A stretch of 64,000 nucleotides of DNA from Rhynchopus sp. YZ270_cl-10 (GCA_964035575.1 OZ037929.1:124001-188000), one strand, 5' to 3'; counted from the stretch's first letter, positions 42,701 through 53,025 are shown. Program-made: numbers and translations. The notes: generated from the letters alone by a model not told the origin.

Positions 42701-42785
42701 CTCCACCATCTCCAAACGGGGCACTTGGCGTTTCCGAGTCACGTTTCTCAAGACCCTGGTCCGGCTGCACGTCAACACCTCCCAT
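39720..42785 (-). CDS. Glutaredoxin-DUF4395-TehA/SLAC1 channel-hemerythrin fusion, copy 1 (1021 aa)
   Basis: Single exon; start at the ATG 42785, 14 nt after a likely acceptor CATATTCCAG. Residues ~46-150: glutaredoxin with CGFC (Cys67, Cys70), TVPIIFIKGEFVGG and DVVDLEASGEL. Residues ~165-310: DUF4395, with two helix pairs, the LDFLVRLIGGAAFSP block, and the Cys pair FCLGCWF. Residues ~375-740: ten-helix region like TehA/SLAC1/TDT anion channels, opening MMMPLGVAGLALAWR and containing ELVHPIKSNAVAALP and LLLPIGGCL. Residues ~780-890: hemerythrin HHE bundle, with HSHMEDTILF, YAQHAALH, and SDQHMDWEEDNL supplying His/Glu iron ligands. The C-terminal ~100 residues are a conserved tail without a known family. 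The likely role is anion (for example sulfite, nitrate or organic acid) movement governed by thiol state and by oxygen, NO or iron; that is inference. Confidence 0.85.
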   Translation of the reverse strand: MGGVDVQPDQGLEKRDSETPSAPFGDGGESPDAVQQKPSNVLTPDTLEAFTTSQKDAPCVVVAKSTCGFCTRAISLLQTTGVRVDVFYIDKIAEGDKVREAAKEEASGHSTVPIIFIKGEFVGGCNDVVDLEASGELYTKLGVSAPSKVAAWITGDVERVKPMDSGMFYFPHTVNAYVIRLVALQMVALCIVCIIFRDEEWAAYVALGMALDFLVRLIGGAAFSPAGALALLVSTPLKEDLRNGPPKQFATMIGLVFSIVGGAFLYFDFNITGAVILGCLSGPAALEAVFDFCLGCWFFGYMVKLCLVSDRVYHVHIDQKPAVQRTLDLIDDFETELKKVVPLQYREPGQPKTAADVNLKRYKSDDHVRRGFNPVKNVHISDMMMPLGVAGLALAWRNATCADCLIQGSTEESYYGSDHIWKAIAYISLSLFSLIAALLLVKLVLHPKKVYAELVHPIKSNAVAALPMCICVYSILLLPDSTGFYRFGKALFWIGAVPLKFLLVWKCSWLVGNRGDADLTTPSLLLPIGGCLLAAMNAAMFEGYAEVAWFLFSLPCVLSLLLFGGTFLASISYHWSDERMRASIGMWSTVLHLIMISFRLLPKSPSYSVAGIAEDVATMDSFSKAMYWAGCTLALIFFWLAVPMGFIFRVKFDFSFWSVAFTADILAAAAVLYVKSTSASDDLHHFAETIAALTLLMASWVNVVLFLNTAFWLVKKRWLRPQYKFGPLSFNKLTHEALRESGHHLLRSAEGIVAAGTENADAVKDLSKGLVAHLKLHLMVLDWHSHMEDTILFRMVDSFHPMVSRDGYAQHAALHKMEASAKAVLTKLEDPSSDHARDILELRELLQQMVPFSDQHMDWEEDNLNGLLRKGFNMAIQRKLLVNIWDSYMSKTMEEIRGTVTQTDTAWSHYDFTKLSAEASYYSVEEDFGELLKFPPQFPVEEIPMEKQQILRVALPFIVHWLPLPIQRTRFMRTLAWGVPEHAQQVGDMVYRGVPDTTWAVLAVDVPEMIPRGLPGWVRRV

Positions 42786-43299
42786 TGTACTAATGTCCTC
42801 TGGAATATGTGTTAGTGTATACGACAAAGTGAAGAGGCGCGTAGTGGGAGAGGAAAATGGATGATTGAGGGGGGTACATGCTATTTTGTTTTTGTAGTCA
42901 AATACGAGTTTTCAGAGAATTAAAATATTCCCGGCAGGTTCATGCAAAGAGTCGCACACATGTACAAAAACCAGGGGCGGGCACATTCCACATTCCATAT
43001 CCCCCATTTGTCGTGATTACGATCTTTGACGAAATAGGAAACGTGTAGGTGCAAACAAAGGCTTATTTTTTTTTTTTGTATACAACAGACGAAGCGGTAC
43101 GCGTACGGTTGTAAAGAAATAATACAGACCGAAATGTTTGGGCGTCTTCGGTTCGAATGATTGGAATTGTGTGTGTAGTTCAGACATAAATACTGGCTCT
43201 TCTATCTTGTTCTTTTATTCATTGTTTTCCTTTCATTGCCCTTTGCTTGTGCTCCCCGACTCCAATTCAACCAACACTTACAGAGGGGGGTCAAAAAGT
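42786..43299. other. Spacer upstream of channel-fusion copy 1
   Basis: No gene seen. It holds the leader of the channel gene and AT-rich DNA ending in a run of 28 A (43320-43347) just before the mobile-element remnant. Confidence 0.5.
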
Positions 43300-43313
43300 T
43301 ATTAGCGTTTTTC

Positions 43314-43350
<37 letters not shown>

Positions 43351-45330
43351 CCGTTTGAGGGCAGATCCAGAGACACTTTTGTTTTGGATGAGGTGGACTG
43401 GGTGAGCGCTAGACCTTTGCCTATTCCGGCGCAGCCCGCTCTCCTTCAACATGGTTGCGTCTTCCCCTCATGCCCCGTCGCACATACCTCGCAGTATTGC
43501 TGGATCTGCGGATACGGCGCCCATCAGCAGTGTGTCAAGGATAAGCTCCCCACGCAAGCCATCGCCGCCGCTTTTCTCGTCAATTACCACACCGGTGAGT
43601 TTACCTGCCCTGTATGCGCCTGGGTGGACGAGGAGCCGGCCGATGTAGACCCTGTTGCGAACCTGCCTCAGCCGCCACTACACCAGGATCCTGAGCCTAT
43701 TCCGCAGGGGGACCCGATTCAGGACCAGCCGCAGCCTCAGTTGGCACAGCTCATTGCACAGCTCATCGCACAGCAGCAGGACCAGCCGCCACCGCAGCTA
43801 CCCGTACCGCAGGAACAGCAGCAGCCAGGGCACGTGGCGCAGCATCCGCAGCCGCCTGTGCTCCCGGCGCAGCATCCCGTACATCAAAACCAGCAGCAGC
43901 CAGGGCACGTGGCGCAGCATCAGCAGCCGCCTGTGCTCCCGGCGCAGCATCCCGTACATCAGAACCAGCAGCAGCCAGGGCACGTGGCGCAGCATCCGCA
44001 GCCGCCTGTGCTCCCGGCGCAGCTCCCAGGACAGCCGAATCAGCAGCCGCCTCCGCAGATGGCGCAGCTTCCTGCCCAAGGTCTCGCGCAGGCCATCGCG
44101 CAGCTACTCGGGCCTCACGCGGCCCCCCCGCCGGGTCCGCAGCAGCAGCAGCAGCAGCAGCAGCAGCCGGCACAGCTGATCGCGCAGCTCCTGGCCCTAC
44201 CGGCCCAACAGCCCCCTCCAGCAAGCCCAGCCGCCGGCCCCGGGCGCGGCTCAGCAGCAGGGGGTCCCTCAGCAGGCGCAAGCCGTGCCCCAGCTTGATG
44301 CGCTGGCGCCGATCCTGCAGCAACTCTTGGCTCCGCAGCTGGCCCTACAAAACGTCATCCGGGACGTGGCCCAGCTGCGGAGCCAAGCCGGTATGGCCCT
44401 CCCCCACAATTTTAACCCCTTTTGTGCCATTGATTGGCGTCCCTTCCTCCACAACCCACAGAAGATCGACGTACTTCGCTGGAAGCTGAAGGAGGAAGGC
44501 GGCGCACCCGCGGTTGCCTTGCGCTCCCTCCCTGCCGCCGCTAGCGCAGAAGATTGTGCCCTCGCACAAGCGCACGACAGAGTGCACGCCACTCTCTCGG
44601 GAATGCGCCGCGAGGATACCCCCGCCAACGACGACCGCTTGTCCGACCTCCACCAACTGCTCACTTGGGCATATCGGTGTTTGTTGGTCAAGAAGTATGA
44701 TCTCGCAACGGGACATGCTTACCTTGTGCTGGCACTCGAGAAGGATTGGCAATCCTTTTCGAAGGGCCACCAGGCACGCTACTCCGACCAGGCCATACGG
44801 ACTGGGAAGGACGCGGCCCTGGATCGCAAGGACCGGTTTCGAGGGTCGCGGGGGTCGGGGAACAAGCGAGAGAGGGATACCGATAGGGAGCAGGGAAAGG
44901 GGGGGAAGCAGGGGACAAAACCTGCGACGCAATGACTAGGGTCCGCTCTTCCGAGCAACTCTCATCAAGATTCTTTTTACTCTCACCTTCTTTTTCCCCC
45001 CCCCTCCAAGTGGGGACGTTCCCGTCAGGTAGTAGCGTCTTTGGGAACTTTTCAGAGGGAACAGATCGAGGCCTCTCTCAGGGAAACCCTCGTTCAGTCC
45101 CTCGCCCCGTCCACCCAGTCCTCGATGCAGAGTGTTTTACGCACATACCTGCAATTCAAGGAAAACTGGGAGTGGGCGACGGGCCAGTCCCTGGAACACG
45201 CGGTGGCGGTACTCTTGTTTGCAGAAAAGAAGCGGGGAGAGGGGGCAAAAAAGTCCACAGTGGCAAAAAAGTCCACAGGGGGATGCGTCCAATGAAAATC
45301 ACGTCGTGTAGAAGAGTTCAAGAATGTAGG
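43300..45330 (+). mobile_element. Broken tyrosine-recombinase element (DIRS/Ngaro-like or crypton-like)
   Basis: A fossil on the plus strand. Recognisable parts in order: a cysteine/histidine-rich zinc-binding segment (about 43440-43620); a long Gln/Pro-rich stretch with three ~96-bp tandem repeats (about 43800-44030); a gag-like region with a basic tail (about 44290-44930); and a short piece like the SAM-like N-terminal domain of a tyrosine recombinase (about 45040-45250). The catalytic domain and any reverse transcriptase are absent, and no terminal repeats could be fixed. It is broken, with a few breaks and a large loss. Coding composition is still clear, so it is not very old. The family call rests mainly on the recombinase piece. 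Confidence 0.45.
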
Positions 45331-46954
45331 TTTTATTATTTTTGATAAATTTGTTTGGAGTAGTGCAATTTCTCTCGGTTGTGTAAGTTGTTTATTTGTT
45401 GTGTCGACAATCGCCTAGGCACCCCGCTTGGGGGACCTCGCGTCTGTACTCAATGTTGGCCAAAGCCTTTTGTGCTATGCAAGGGGGAGACGTCAGTCAT
45501 CATTTTGAACCCTTGAGAGCAGCTTTTTATGAAAAACCCCCTTTTTACCAGGCTAAGTTTCTTGCGAGTGTGGAACACTGCGGTACTGCTTTCCTGTCGC
45601 AAGGGGGTTGTTAGGAGGTTACGGTTGTAAGGCCGCCCTTTGTAGTAAATGATGAAGTGTGGTGGGGGAGGGGTAAACACGTGAGTGGTTTTTAGAAGTA
45701 AAAGAAATAAATTTCTTTTTATGACAAAAAGGCACTCAGTATCCAAAACAGGGGGGGATGTCTGGGGACAAAAAACAAGTTTTCTGTGTTGGGGGGGTGG
45801 GTGGGAGTGTTTTTCGCTAAAAAAAGACAGAATTAACAGTAAAAGAAATTGATGTAAAACTCTTGTCAAGGACGCTTACTTTTTAATTTTTTGACACACA
45901 ACCGTCCCTCCACTTTCGCCGCCCAACGGCAAGTGGCAAGTGATTGCACTGACACTTTTTGAAGTGAAATGGCAAATGGTTCATTTGTCATATGACAAGT
46001 AACCACATACATATTTCACTTTTGTCGGTTCACTTGTCACATGTCAGCTAGGCAGCGTCGTGCACGGAAGGACAAGTGGAGTGTCTTTATTTTTCGTATG
46101 CTTCACAAAATACACAAGCGGTGGGGTTTCAATGGGGTGCATTGAGGGTATGTGGGCTCCAGTAAGAATCAAACACTGGCACACTCAAAAATAATAAATG
46201 CAGACTTACGCAGACAAATGCACGCTGCCGCCAGAAGGAGACAGAAACACTATTAATCATTGATGTGCCCCCCTGGTGCACCGCAACATTTGATCTGCGT
46301 CTGTCAAAAGCAGCCACTGTCTTGAGACACTTTGTTTACCGATAGCCGGGTGTACGCTCAAAGGGGAGAGGGTTCTTCGTGTAAATAAAAAAAGACCAAT
46401 AAAAACTGTTCGCAAATACCGCACACCCCTACTTGCAAACACTGTCACATCCTTCACAGGGTGCGGGCAGGTGGACAGGTTATAAAAAAAAACAAACAAA
46501 CAACAAACAAAACAAACACGCGTCCCTCGCCTTGCGACTGATATACATTCTGAGGCATCTCTGGCTCAGTGGGCGGTGAGACGATGCAAAAAAATATGCT
46601 TAAACTTTCGTGAGCTTTTATGCGGGCATTCTCAAGAGGCGTAATGCTGCTGTACACACTGCACGGCTTTGAGAAAATTGAAAACATACTATTACTTTTC
46701 CTTTATGTTCCCCCACCCCCGCAAAACAATAAAGCAAAAAACAATAAACAAAAATGGAGAGGTTGTGGTAAAACGCACACCTCACCTGTCGGTGAAATGT
46801 GGCTCTATTCCCAACCCACCCCAGAATTGTGAAAGGAAGGGAGTAGGGGTACGGTGGTATTGCAGAATTAGAGTTAAGAAAATATGGCCGATGCTTCACA
46901 GATAACTGCTTAGGCAGTTACCCAACCGACACACAGTGCGTCCATGCACCAAGC
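45331..46954. other. Spacer downstream of channel-fusion copy 2
   Basis: No gene recognised. A family H repeat lies at 45405-45475. Near 45925-46065 short direct and inverted repeats of CACTTGTCA/TGACAAGTG occur. Confidence 0.55.
45405..45475. repeat. Family H repeat
   Basis: ACAATCGCCTAGGC, ACCCCGCTTGGGGGACC (a small hairpin), GTACTCAATGTTGGCC, AAAGCCTT. Matches 17703-17771 block by block and 17635-17680 in the hairpin part. Confidence 0.55.
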
Positions 46955-49900
46955 CTACACACGTCTGACCCAGCCAGGCAGGCCGCGTGGGATCATCTCA
47001 GGTACGTCGACAGCCAGGACAGCCCACGTCGTGTCGGGCACACCACGGTACACCATGTCGCCCACCTGCTGAGCATGCTCCGGCACACCCCACGCAAGTG
47101 TGCGCATGAAGCGTGTTCTCTGGATCGGAAGCGGCAGCCAGTGCACAATGAAGGGCAGCGCCACACGCAGGATCTGTTGCTTCTCCATCGGGATCTCCTC
47201 CACTGGGAACTGCGGTGGGAACTTCAGAAGCTCCCTGAAGTCTTTCTCCACAGAGTAGTAACTCGCCTCCGCACTCAGCTTCGTGAAGTCGTAATGAGAC
47301 CACGCTGTGTCCGTCTGCGTCACCGTCCCACGGATCTCCTCCATCGTCTTCGACATGTACGAGTCCCAGATGTTGACAAGAAGCTTCCGCTGGATCGCCA
47401 TGTTGAAGCCCTTCCGCAGAAGCCCGTTCAGGTTGTCCTCCTCCCAGTCCATGTGCTGGTCCGAGAACGGCACCATCTGCTGCAGAAGGTCACGCAGCTC
47501 CAGTATGTCGCGTGCATGGTCTGAAGAGGGGTCTTCGAGCTTCGTCAGGATCGCCTTTGCACTGGCCTCCATCTTGTGCAGTGCGGCGTGCTGGGCGTAT
47601 CCGTCACGCGACACCATCGGGTGGAACGAGTCAACCATCCTGAACAGAATCGTGTCCTCCATGTGGCTGTGCCAGTCCAGCACCATCAGGTGCAGCTTCA
47701 GGTGTGCCACAAGACCCTTCGACAGGTCCTTCACGGCATCAGTGTTCTCTGTACCCGCAGCAACGATGCCTTCTGCAGAGCGCAGCAGGTGGTGTCCAGA
47801 CTCACGCAGCGCCTCGTGGGTCAGTTTGTTGAACGACAGGGGACCGAACTTGTACTGTGGGCGCAGCCATCTCTTCTTGACGATCCAGAACGCTGTGTTG
47901 AGCAAGAGCACCACGTTCACCCACGTAGCACACAACAACGCCCCTGTCGCAATTGCCCTGGCATAGTGGTCCAGTGAGCGCGCGTGCAGGTAGGACTTGT
48001 ACGAACCCTCAGCATAGATGCTCGCAGCTGCAGCAAAGATGTCTGCTGTGAACGCAACGCTCCAGTATGTGAAGTCGAACTTCACTCTGAAGATGAAGCC
48101 CATTGGCACAGCAAGCCACAGAAAAATAAGCACAAGCATAACACCAGCGAAGTACATCGCCTTGCTGAAGGAGTTCATCTCCACTGTCATGTTCGTAGAG
48201 CTTGGGAGAGTGCTGGAACGCCCATACATGTACATGTACATATAACTCGACTGATAACCAGATAGCCTCCCCGTCAACTGATCGTACATGGGGAGCTTCT
48301 GCAGTGCCGCGTAACTGATGCAGATAAGGTGCAGCACGGTGCTCCACATCCCAATCGAGGCACGCATGCGCTCGTCAGACCAGTGGTACGAGATCGAGGA
48401 CAGGAACGTGCCACCAAATAGCAGCAGGGACAGCACACACGGAAGGGAGAACAGGAACCACGCCAGCTCAGCATACCCGGCCCAGATCGATGCGTTCATG
48501 GACGCCACAAGACAGCCGCCAATGGGAAGCAGCAGGCTAGGTGTCGTCAGCTCAGCGTCACCACGGTTCCCAACCAGCCACGAACACTTCCAGACCAGCA
48601 GAAACTTCAGAGGCACCGCACCTATCCAGAAGAGCGCCTGTGCAAAGTCCCTCGATCCAGGCGACAGCAGGATCGAGTACACACAGATGCACATCGGGAG
48701 GGCGGCAACTGCATTCGACTTGATCGGGTGCACGAGCTCTGCGTACACCTTCTTCCGATGGCGCACCAACTTCGCAACAAGCAGAAGTGCGATGCAAGCG
48801 AACAGTACAAGCGATACGAACGCAAACACATGCCAGATCTCCTTCGGCCCCATGTACGAGTCGTACGCACCAGAGTTGTCAGAGTCGCACGCAAAGCAGT
48901 GGTTCTTCTTCCACACAAGCGCAAGACCCGCAACACCAAGGGGCATCATCATGTCTGAGATGTGCACGTTCTTCACAGGATTGAAGCCTCTGCGCACGTG
49001 GTCGTCGCTCTTGTATCTCTTCAGGTTCACATCTGCAGCGGTCTTCGGCTGTCCCGGCTCTCTGTACTGCAGTGGCACCACCTTCTTCAGCTCTGTTTCA
49101 AAGTCGTCAATCAGGTCCAACGTGCGCTGCACAGCTGGCTTCTGGTCAATGTGCACATGGTACACACTGTCGGAAACAATGCCCAGCTTCACCATGTAGC
49201 CAAAGAACCAGCACCCAAGGCAGAAGTCAAACACACCCTCCAGTGCAGCAGGCCCAGAAAGGCACCCGAGAACCACGGCACCAGCGATCTCGCAGTCGAA
49301 GTACAGAAGCAGTCCTCCGACAAGGCTGAAGACAAGCCCAATCATGGTTGCAAACTGCTTCGGGGGACCGTTTCTCAGGTCCTCCTTCAGAGGGGTGCTC
49401 ACAAGCAGCGCCAACGCACCAGCAGGGGAGAAGGCAGCACCACCGATGAGTCTTACGAGGAAGTCCAATGCCATCCCGAGAGCAACGTACGCAGCCCACT
49501 CCTCGTCCCTGAAGATGATGCACACAATGCAGAGGGCAACCATCTGCAGTGCAACCAGGCGGATCACGTAGGCGTTCACTGTGTGCGGGAAGTAGAACAT
49601 CCCTGAGTCCATCGGCTTCTTGCGCACCTCCTTCCCTGTAACCCATGCAGCCACCTTCGGTGGTGCCGACACACCAAGCTTCGTGTACAGTTCGCCAGAC
49701 GCCTCCAGGTCCACAACATCGTTGCAACCGCCCACAAACTCGCCCTTGATGAAGATGATCGGGACAGTACTGTGTCCAGAGGCCTCCTCCTTTGCAGCCT
49801 TACGCACTTTGTCACCTTCCGCAATCATGTCAATGTAGAAGACGTCCACACGCACACCTGTCGTCTGCAGCAGCGAGATCGCACGAGAGCAGAATCCGCA

Positions 49901-50095
49901 CGTCGACTTTGCCACCACCACACAGGGGGATGTGTCCATCGACTCTGTGAAGTCTTTGTGGGTCGACACGTTGCCGGACGCGACGTGTGGTGCAGGGCGG
50001 GAGGCAGTGCCAGAGTCTGTGGTGTTCGTCGTATCCTCTTGGTTCTCGATTGGTTTCATCTCGGTCTCGTTCGGGCGCGTGTCGCCACCTTCCAT
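46955..50095 (-). CDS. Glutaredoxin-DUF4395-TehA/SLAC1 channel-hemerythrin fusion, copy 2 (1046 aa)
   Basis: Single exon with the same domain order as 39720-42785: glutaredoxin with CGFC, DUF4395 ending FCLGCWF, the TDT channel starting MMMPLGVAGLALVW, hemerythrin with HSHMED and HMDWEED, and the same tail. The last ~330 residues and the glutaredoxin/DUF4395 part are almost identical to copy 1. The first ~55 residues and several loops and helices of the channel part differ strongly, including a 25-residue insertion with Met-Tyr repeats (YMYMYMYGRS) in one loop. So the two copies share sensor ends and differ in the pore region, which suggests different permeants or gating. The ATG at 50095 lies about 30 nt after an AG (CCCGACAG). 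Confidence 0.85.
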   Translation of the reverse strand: MEGGDTRPNETEMKPIENQEDTTNTTDSGTASRPAPHVASGNVSTHKDFTESMDTSPCVVVAKSTCGFCSRAISLLQTTGVRVDVFYIDMIAEGDKVRKAAKEEASGHSTVPIIFIKGEFVGGCNDVVDLEASGELYTKLGVSAPPKVAAWVTGKEVRKKPMDSGMFYFPHTVNAYVIRLVALQMVALCIVCIIFRDEEWAAYVALGMALDFLVRLIGGAAFSPAGALALLVSTPLKEDLRNGPPKQFATMIGLVFSLVGGLLLYFDCEIAGAVVLGCLSGPAALEGVFDFCLGCWFFGYMVKLGIVSDSVYHVHIDQKPAVQRTLDLIDDFETELKKVVPLQYREPGQPKTAADVNLKRYKSDDHVRRGFNPVKNVHISDMMMPLGVAGLALVWKKNHCFACDSDNSGAYDSYMGPKEIWHVFAFVSLVLFACIALLLVAKLVRHRKKVYAELVHPIKSNAVAALPMCICVYSILLSPGSRDFAQALFWIGAVPLKFLLVWKCSWLVGNRGDAELTTPSLLLPIGGCLVASMNASIWAGYAELAWFLFSLPCVLSLLLFGGTFLSSISYHWSDERMRASIGMWSTVLHLICISYAALQKLPMYDQLTGRLSGYQSSYMYMYMYGRSSTLPSSTNMTVEMNSFSKAMYFAGVMLVLIFLWLAVPMGFIFRVKFDFTYWSVAFTADIFAAAASIYAEGSYKSYLHARSLDHYARAIATGALLCATWVNVVLLLNTAFWIVKKRWLRPQYKFGPLSFNKLTHEALRESGHHLLRSAEGIVAAGTENTDAVKDLSKGLVAHLKLHLMVLDWHSHMEDTILFRMVDSFHPMVSRDGYAQHAALHKMEASAKAILTKLEDPSSDHARDILELRDLLQQMVPFSDQHMDWEEDNLNGLLRKGFNMAIQRKLLVNIWDSYMSKTMEEIRGTVTQTDTAWSHYDFTKLSAEASYYSVEKDFRELLKFPPQFPVEEIPMEKQQILRVALPFIVHWLPLPIQRTRFMRTLAWGVPEHAQQVGDMVYRGVPDTTWAVLAVDVPEMIPRGLPGWVRRV

Positions 50096-50586
50096 AGTTG
50101 TAAGTGTAAATGTGTTTAGTATCTGTCGGGGTTTGAAACACTACTACGGCAGCAACAGACCTGAACCATAAACACTACAGCTGTGACAGAGACAGTTGCA
50201 GGATGACACCGCCACCTCCTACACCTCCATCACCTCTTCGTTGTGACTACAGGAAGGGAACAATAGACTTATGATAGACATAGTGTAGACAAGCAGCAAG
50301 CTTGCAGCAAACAGTTCTGACGTGACAATTACCATGCTAAAAACGACAAAACACACCCTTCTTTATTTTTTTTGTGGTATCGACAAATTGTCTTTTCAAT
50401 TTCTCGAACCAAATACAAACAAGACTGGGGGGAGAGTTTTATACTTTTGTTTTTTTGTCATGCAACAAAAAAACAGAACTTGGGGACTAATACAACACAA
50501 GGCAGCACAACAAAACACACAACCTTTCCACGCACTGAGAACACTACAGACTATACACACAAATCCCTAACCCACACACACACCCT
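50096..50586. other. Spacer between channel-fusion copy 2 and the proline-rich gene
   Basis: About 490 bp with no gene; AT-rich with a CACACA-rich part next to the proline-rich gene's stop. Confidence 0.5.
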
Positions 50587-51678
50587 TCACGCACGCACAG
50601 CATAAGACGCCTGCGGTGCACCCGACCCCCCCGACATCTGCCTCCCTTGCCGCATGCCCTGCACTACCCGGTGCCGCTCCACCGCTTCGTCGTGCTTTGC
50701 CTGCTTCACACCAAGCACACGCGCTGCGTGCGCTTCCTCCTTGAGATGCCGTGCGATGAGCGCCTGCGCCTTCCTCTCCGCGTCACGCGCCTCACACCTC
50801 TGCACATACATCTCCGATACATACTTCCCACGCGCCACAAGCTCCTCACCAAAGGCACTACACGGTGTCACACCCCCACCACCACCCCCTCCGTTCCACG
50901 CATCCTCCTTCGTTATTCTCTCCGCAAGCGTGAGGCCGGGCTTCACTACCTTCCTCTTCCGTGGCGGTGCTGTCACTACTGGAGGCGGAGGTGGTGGACT
51001 GTGTGCACGCACATATGCTTCATGCCGTAGCCGTTTTTCCCTCCGTTCTGCGACCAACGATACCCCCGCTGCAGGGAAGAAATCCCTCCCAGCCCAGGTG
51101 GTATCACCGCTCTGCATGGTGTCAACACTCTCATCCACACCGCGCGACTTCTGCACTGACGACACCGTCCGTTTTGCTGCCACCTCCGGTACCGTCGCGG
51201 CCACCCGCTTCTGTGGCGTACTAACAAACCCCTCCACCCAGCTCCTCTTACCTACCGACGCTGCTGTTTCTTTCAATAGCCGTGCCGAAGGGGGGGCACT
51301 CTGCGAAACCACCGGCGGTGCGATCTCCTCCCTCTCAGGTATTTCCTCTGTCTCTCTTTGCGTCTTCTGCGTGAAGCATGTGGTATGCTGCAAGAGCCGT
51401 GGCGACAACGCCTTCATGGGCACAACCTTCCGGCGGGCAACAGGGGATAACGGTCGTGGTGTTGCGTCAATAGAGATGTCCATGCATAGCGCGGGGATCG
51501 GGGGCTGCCTCCTCGCCTCTGAGGCAAACGTAGGGGAACCAAACCGAGGTGACGATGCGGGGGAAGGTGACACCTCTGTCGACGGAGGAGGTGGGGTGGC
51601 CCCATTGTCATGTGACGGTGGAGGTGGAGGTGGTGGGGACGAAACAACACAACACGGGCGCGTCTCCTCTCCGGTCAT
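50587..51678 (-). CDS. Proline-rich, largely disordered protein (363 aa)
   Basis: Single exon from the ATG at 51678. Residues 1-~60 are rich in Pro and Ser with a run of seven Pro. The middle has basic patches (RKRKVVKPG, KRSWVEGF) and further Pro and Gly runs. Residues ~285-345 form a charged helix (RCEARDAERKAQALIARHLKEEAHAARVL) likely to be a coiled coil. Codon use is GC-rich like its neighbours, and the frame is long for this AT-rich setting, so it is probably real. No family or function is recognised; SP/TP sites could be phosphorylated. Confidence 0.65.
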   Translation of the reverse strand: MTGEETRPCCVVSSPPPPPPPSHDNGATPPPPSTEVSPSPASSPRFGSPTFASEARRQPPIPALCMDISIDATPRPLSPVARRKVVPMKALSPRLLQHTTCFTQKTQRETEEIPEREEIAPPVVSQSAPPSARLLKETAASVGKRSWVEGFVSTPQKRVAATVPEVAAKRTVSSVQKSRGVDESVDTMQSGDTTWAGRDFFPAAGVSLVAERREKRLRHEAYVRAHSPPPPPPVVTAPPRKRKVVKPGLTLAERITKEDAWNGGGGGGGVTPCSAFGEELVARGKYVSEMYVQRCEARDAERKAQALIARHLKEEAHAARVLGVKQAKHDEAVERHRVVQGMRQGRQMSGGSGAPQASYAVRA

Positions 51679-52972
51679 AGAAAAATTTCTAGTTTTTTTT
51701 GAGTTAAAAATGAAAAGAAGAAGAAGAAGGGGAAGAAGGGGAAGAAGGGGAAGAGAGGGGTGGGGAAAAGAATGGAAGCAAAAGGGTGAGAAAAATTGCG
51801 CCTTTTTTCGTGTATGGGCGTCCTGGAGTGGGGGGGGTAGGGGGGTGGAGGTTGTGATGGGGAGAGGTGAAGAAAGGTGGTGGGTGCGGAGAGAAAGAGA
51901 GAGAGAGAGAAAGCTCGTAGGTCTTGCGTGCGCGCTTAATCAGACACCTTCATGGAAATGGATTTGGGGGTTTTTTTCCCTTTTTCCCCTTTCGAAAAGG
52001 GTTCAGATTTTAGGTATCGTCCGAACTGAGCCTCTTCGTTTCAGATTTGCGTTTTCCAAAAGAAAAAGCAAAAATGGAAAAAAAAACCAGTCCGGGAGAA
52101 ACCAAAAAAATCTGCCCTCCACTGAGGAAAACCCAATTCGAAAAAGAGGGAAAAGGGGGAAAAATAATCCCAAAAAAGGAAGGGCCGTTCTGAAACGCAG
52201 CTGGAAAAAGACGAGCAATTCTGATAACTTATGGGAATTCGGGAATTGATCGCCAGTAGTGTGTCAGAGCTGAAGTCCCCTGGTGGAAACCCTCGTGCGC
52301 AAAATGACTGTTTGGGGTGGGCAAGATTGACCGATTCAGGCAATCTGAAACGGTTTAAGCTTTCCGAATTCGCCCAGACGCATGCAGCCTTCCGTAAGAT
52401 GCTCTGTCGAGACGTACATGGACGTGTTTTTGAGTGCTAAAGACACAAACATGCCCGAGATTGAGTTGCGTCCCTCCAGTGTGAATGTGTCTGGTGCGTT
52501 TGATTCTGTGGACTTGATGCTGCACCGGCGTGCCTACGACCCCGATAGCGAGGAAAATCATACAGTCAAGCCGTATTGTCGCAAAGGAAAAAGAAGAATA
52601 CCCTTGAGTGAATCCTCAGCTCCAATTACAGAAAAAAATGACACAACCACACTCCCTTTCTTTATCTTTCTCCCTCAAGAAGCGAACGGCCTCTCGCAGG
52701 ATGCTTTTTGAGCATTTTTGTTGTTGTTTGTTTCCCATACCCCCTACCGTAGTGTTGATATCTACCCTCCCACCCAAAAACAAAAAAAAAAAACAAACAA
52801 AGAGGAAGCTTGAAGAAACTTGAAAGATGACTGTGTACATCTAGAAGAGAAAAGAAGGTTACTCCAAAAAAAGAGTACTTGGTCGTTTCCTCACCTCTCT
52901 TCTTGTAGTTGTCTGATGCCTTGACTCTTCCACACACACACACCTGTTGGGTGGTGGTGTTGCGGAGCACGG

Positions 52973-53025
52973 TTGGGTGAGTGAACGACGTTGACACTTT
53001 CCGCTCACAAAGTGGTGTGCGTAAT
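52973..53025. repeat. Dispersed repeat family J, copy 2
   Basis: TTGGGTGAGTGAACGACG then TTGACA and GTGTGCGTAA match 36680-36726. No stem is obvious. Confidence 0.5.

Noticed and set aside
52231-52711. Two short plus-strand open frames (69 and 109 codons) in a GC-richer patch
   Set aside because: They overlap poorly, have no recognisable motif and no splice-consistent link; they may be a relic of unknown origin but are not supported as genes.
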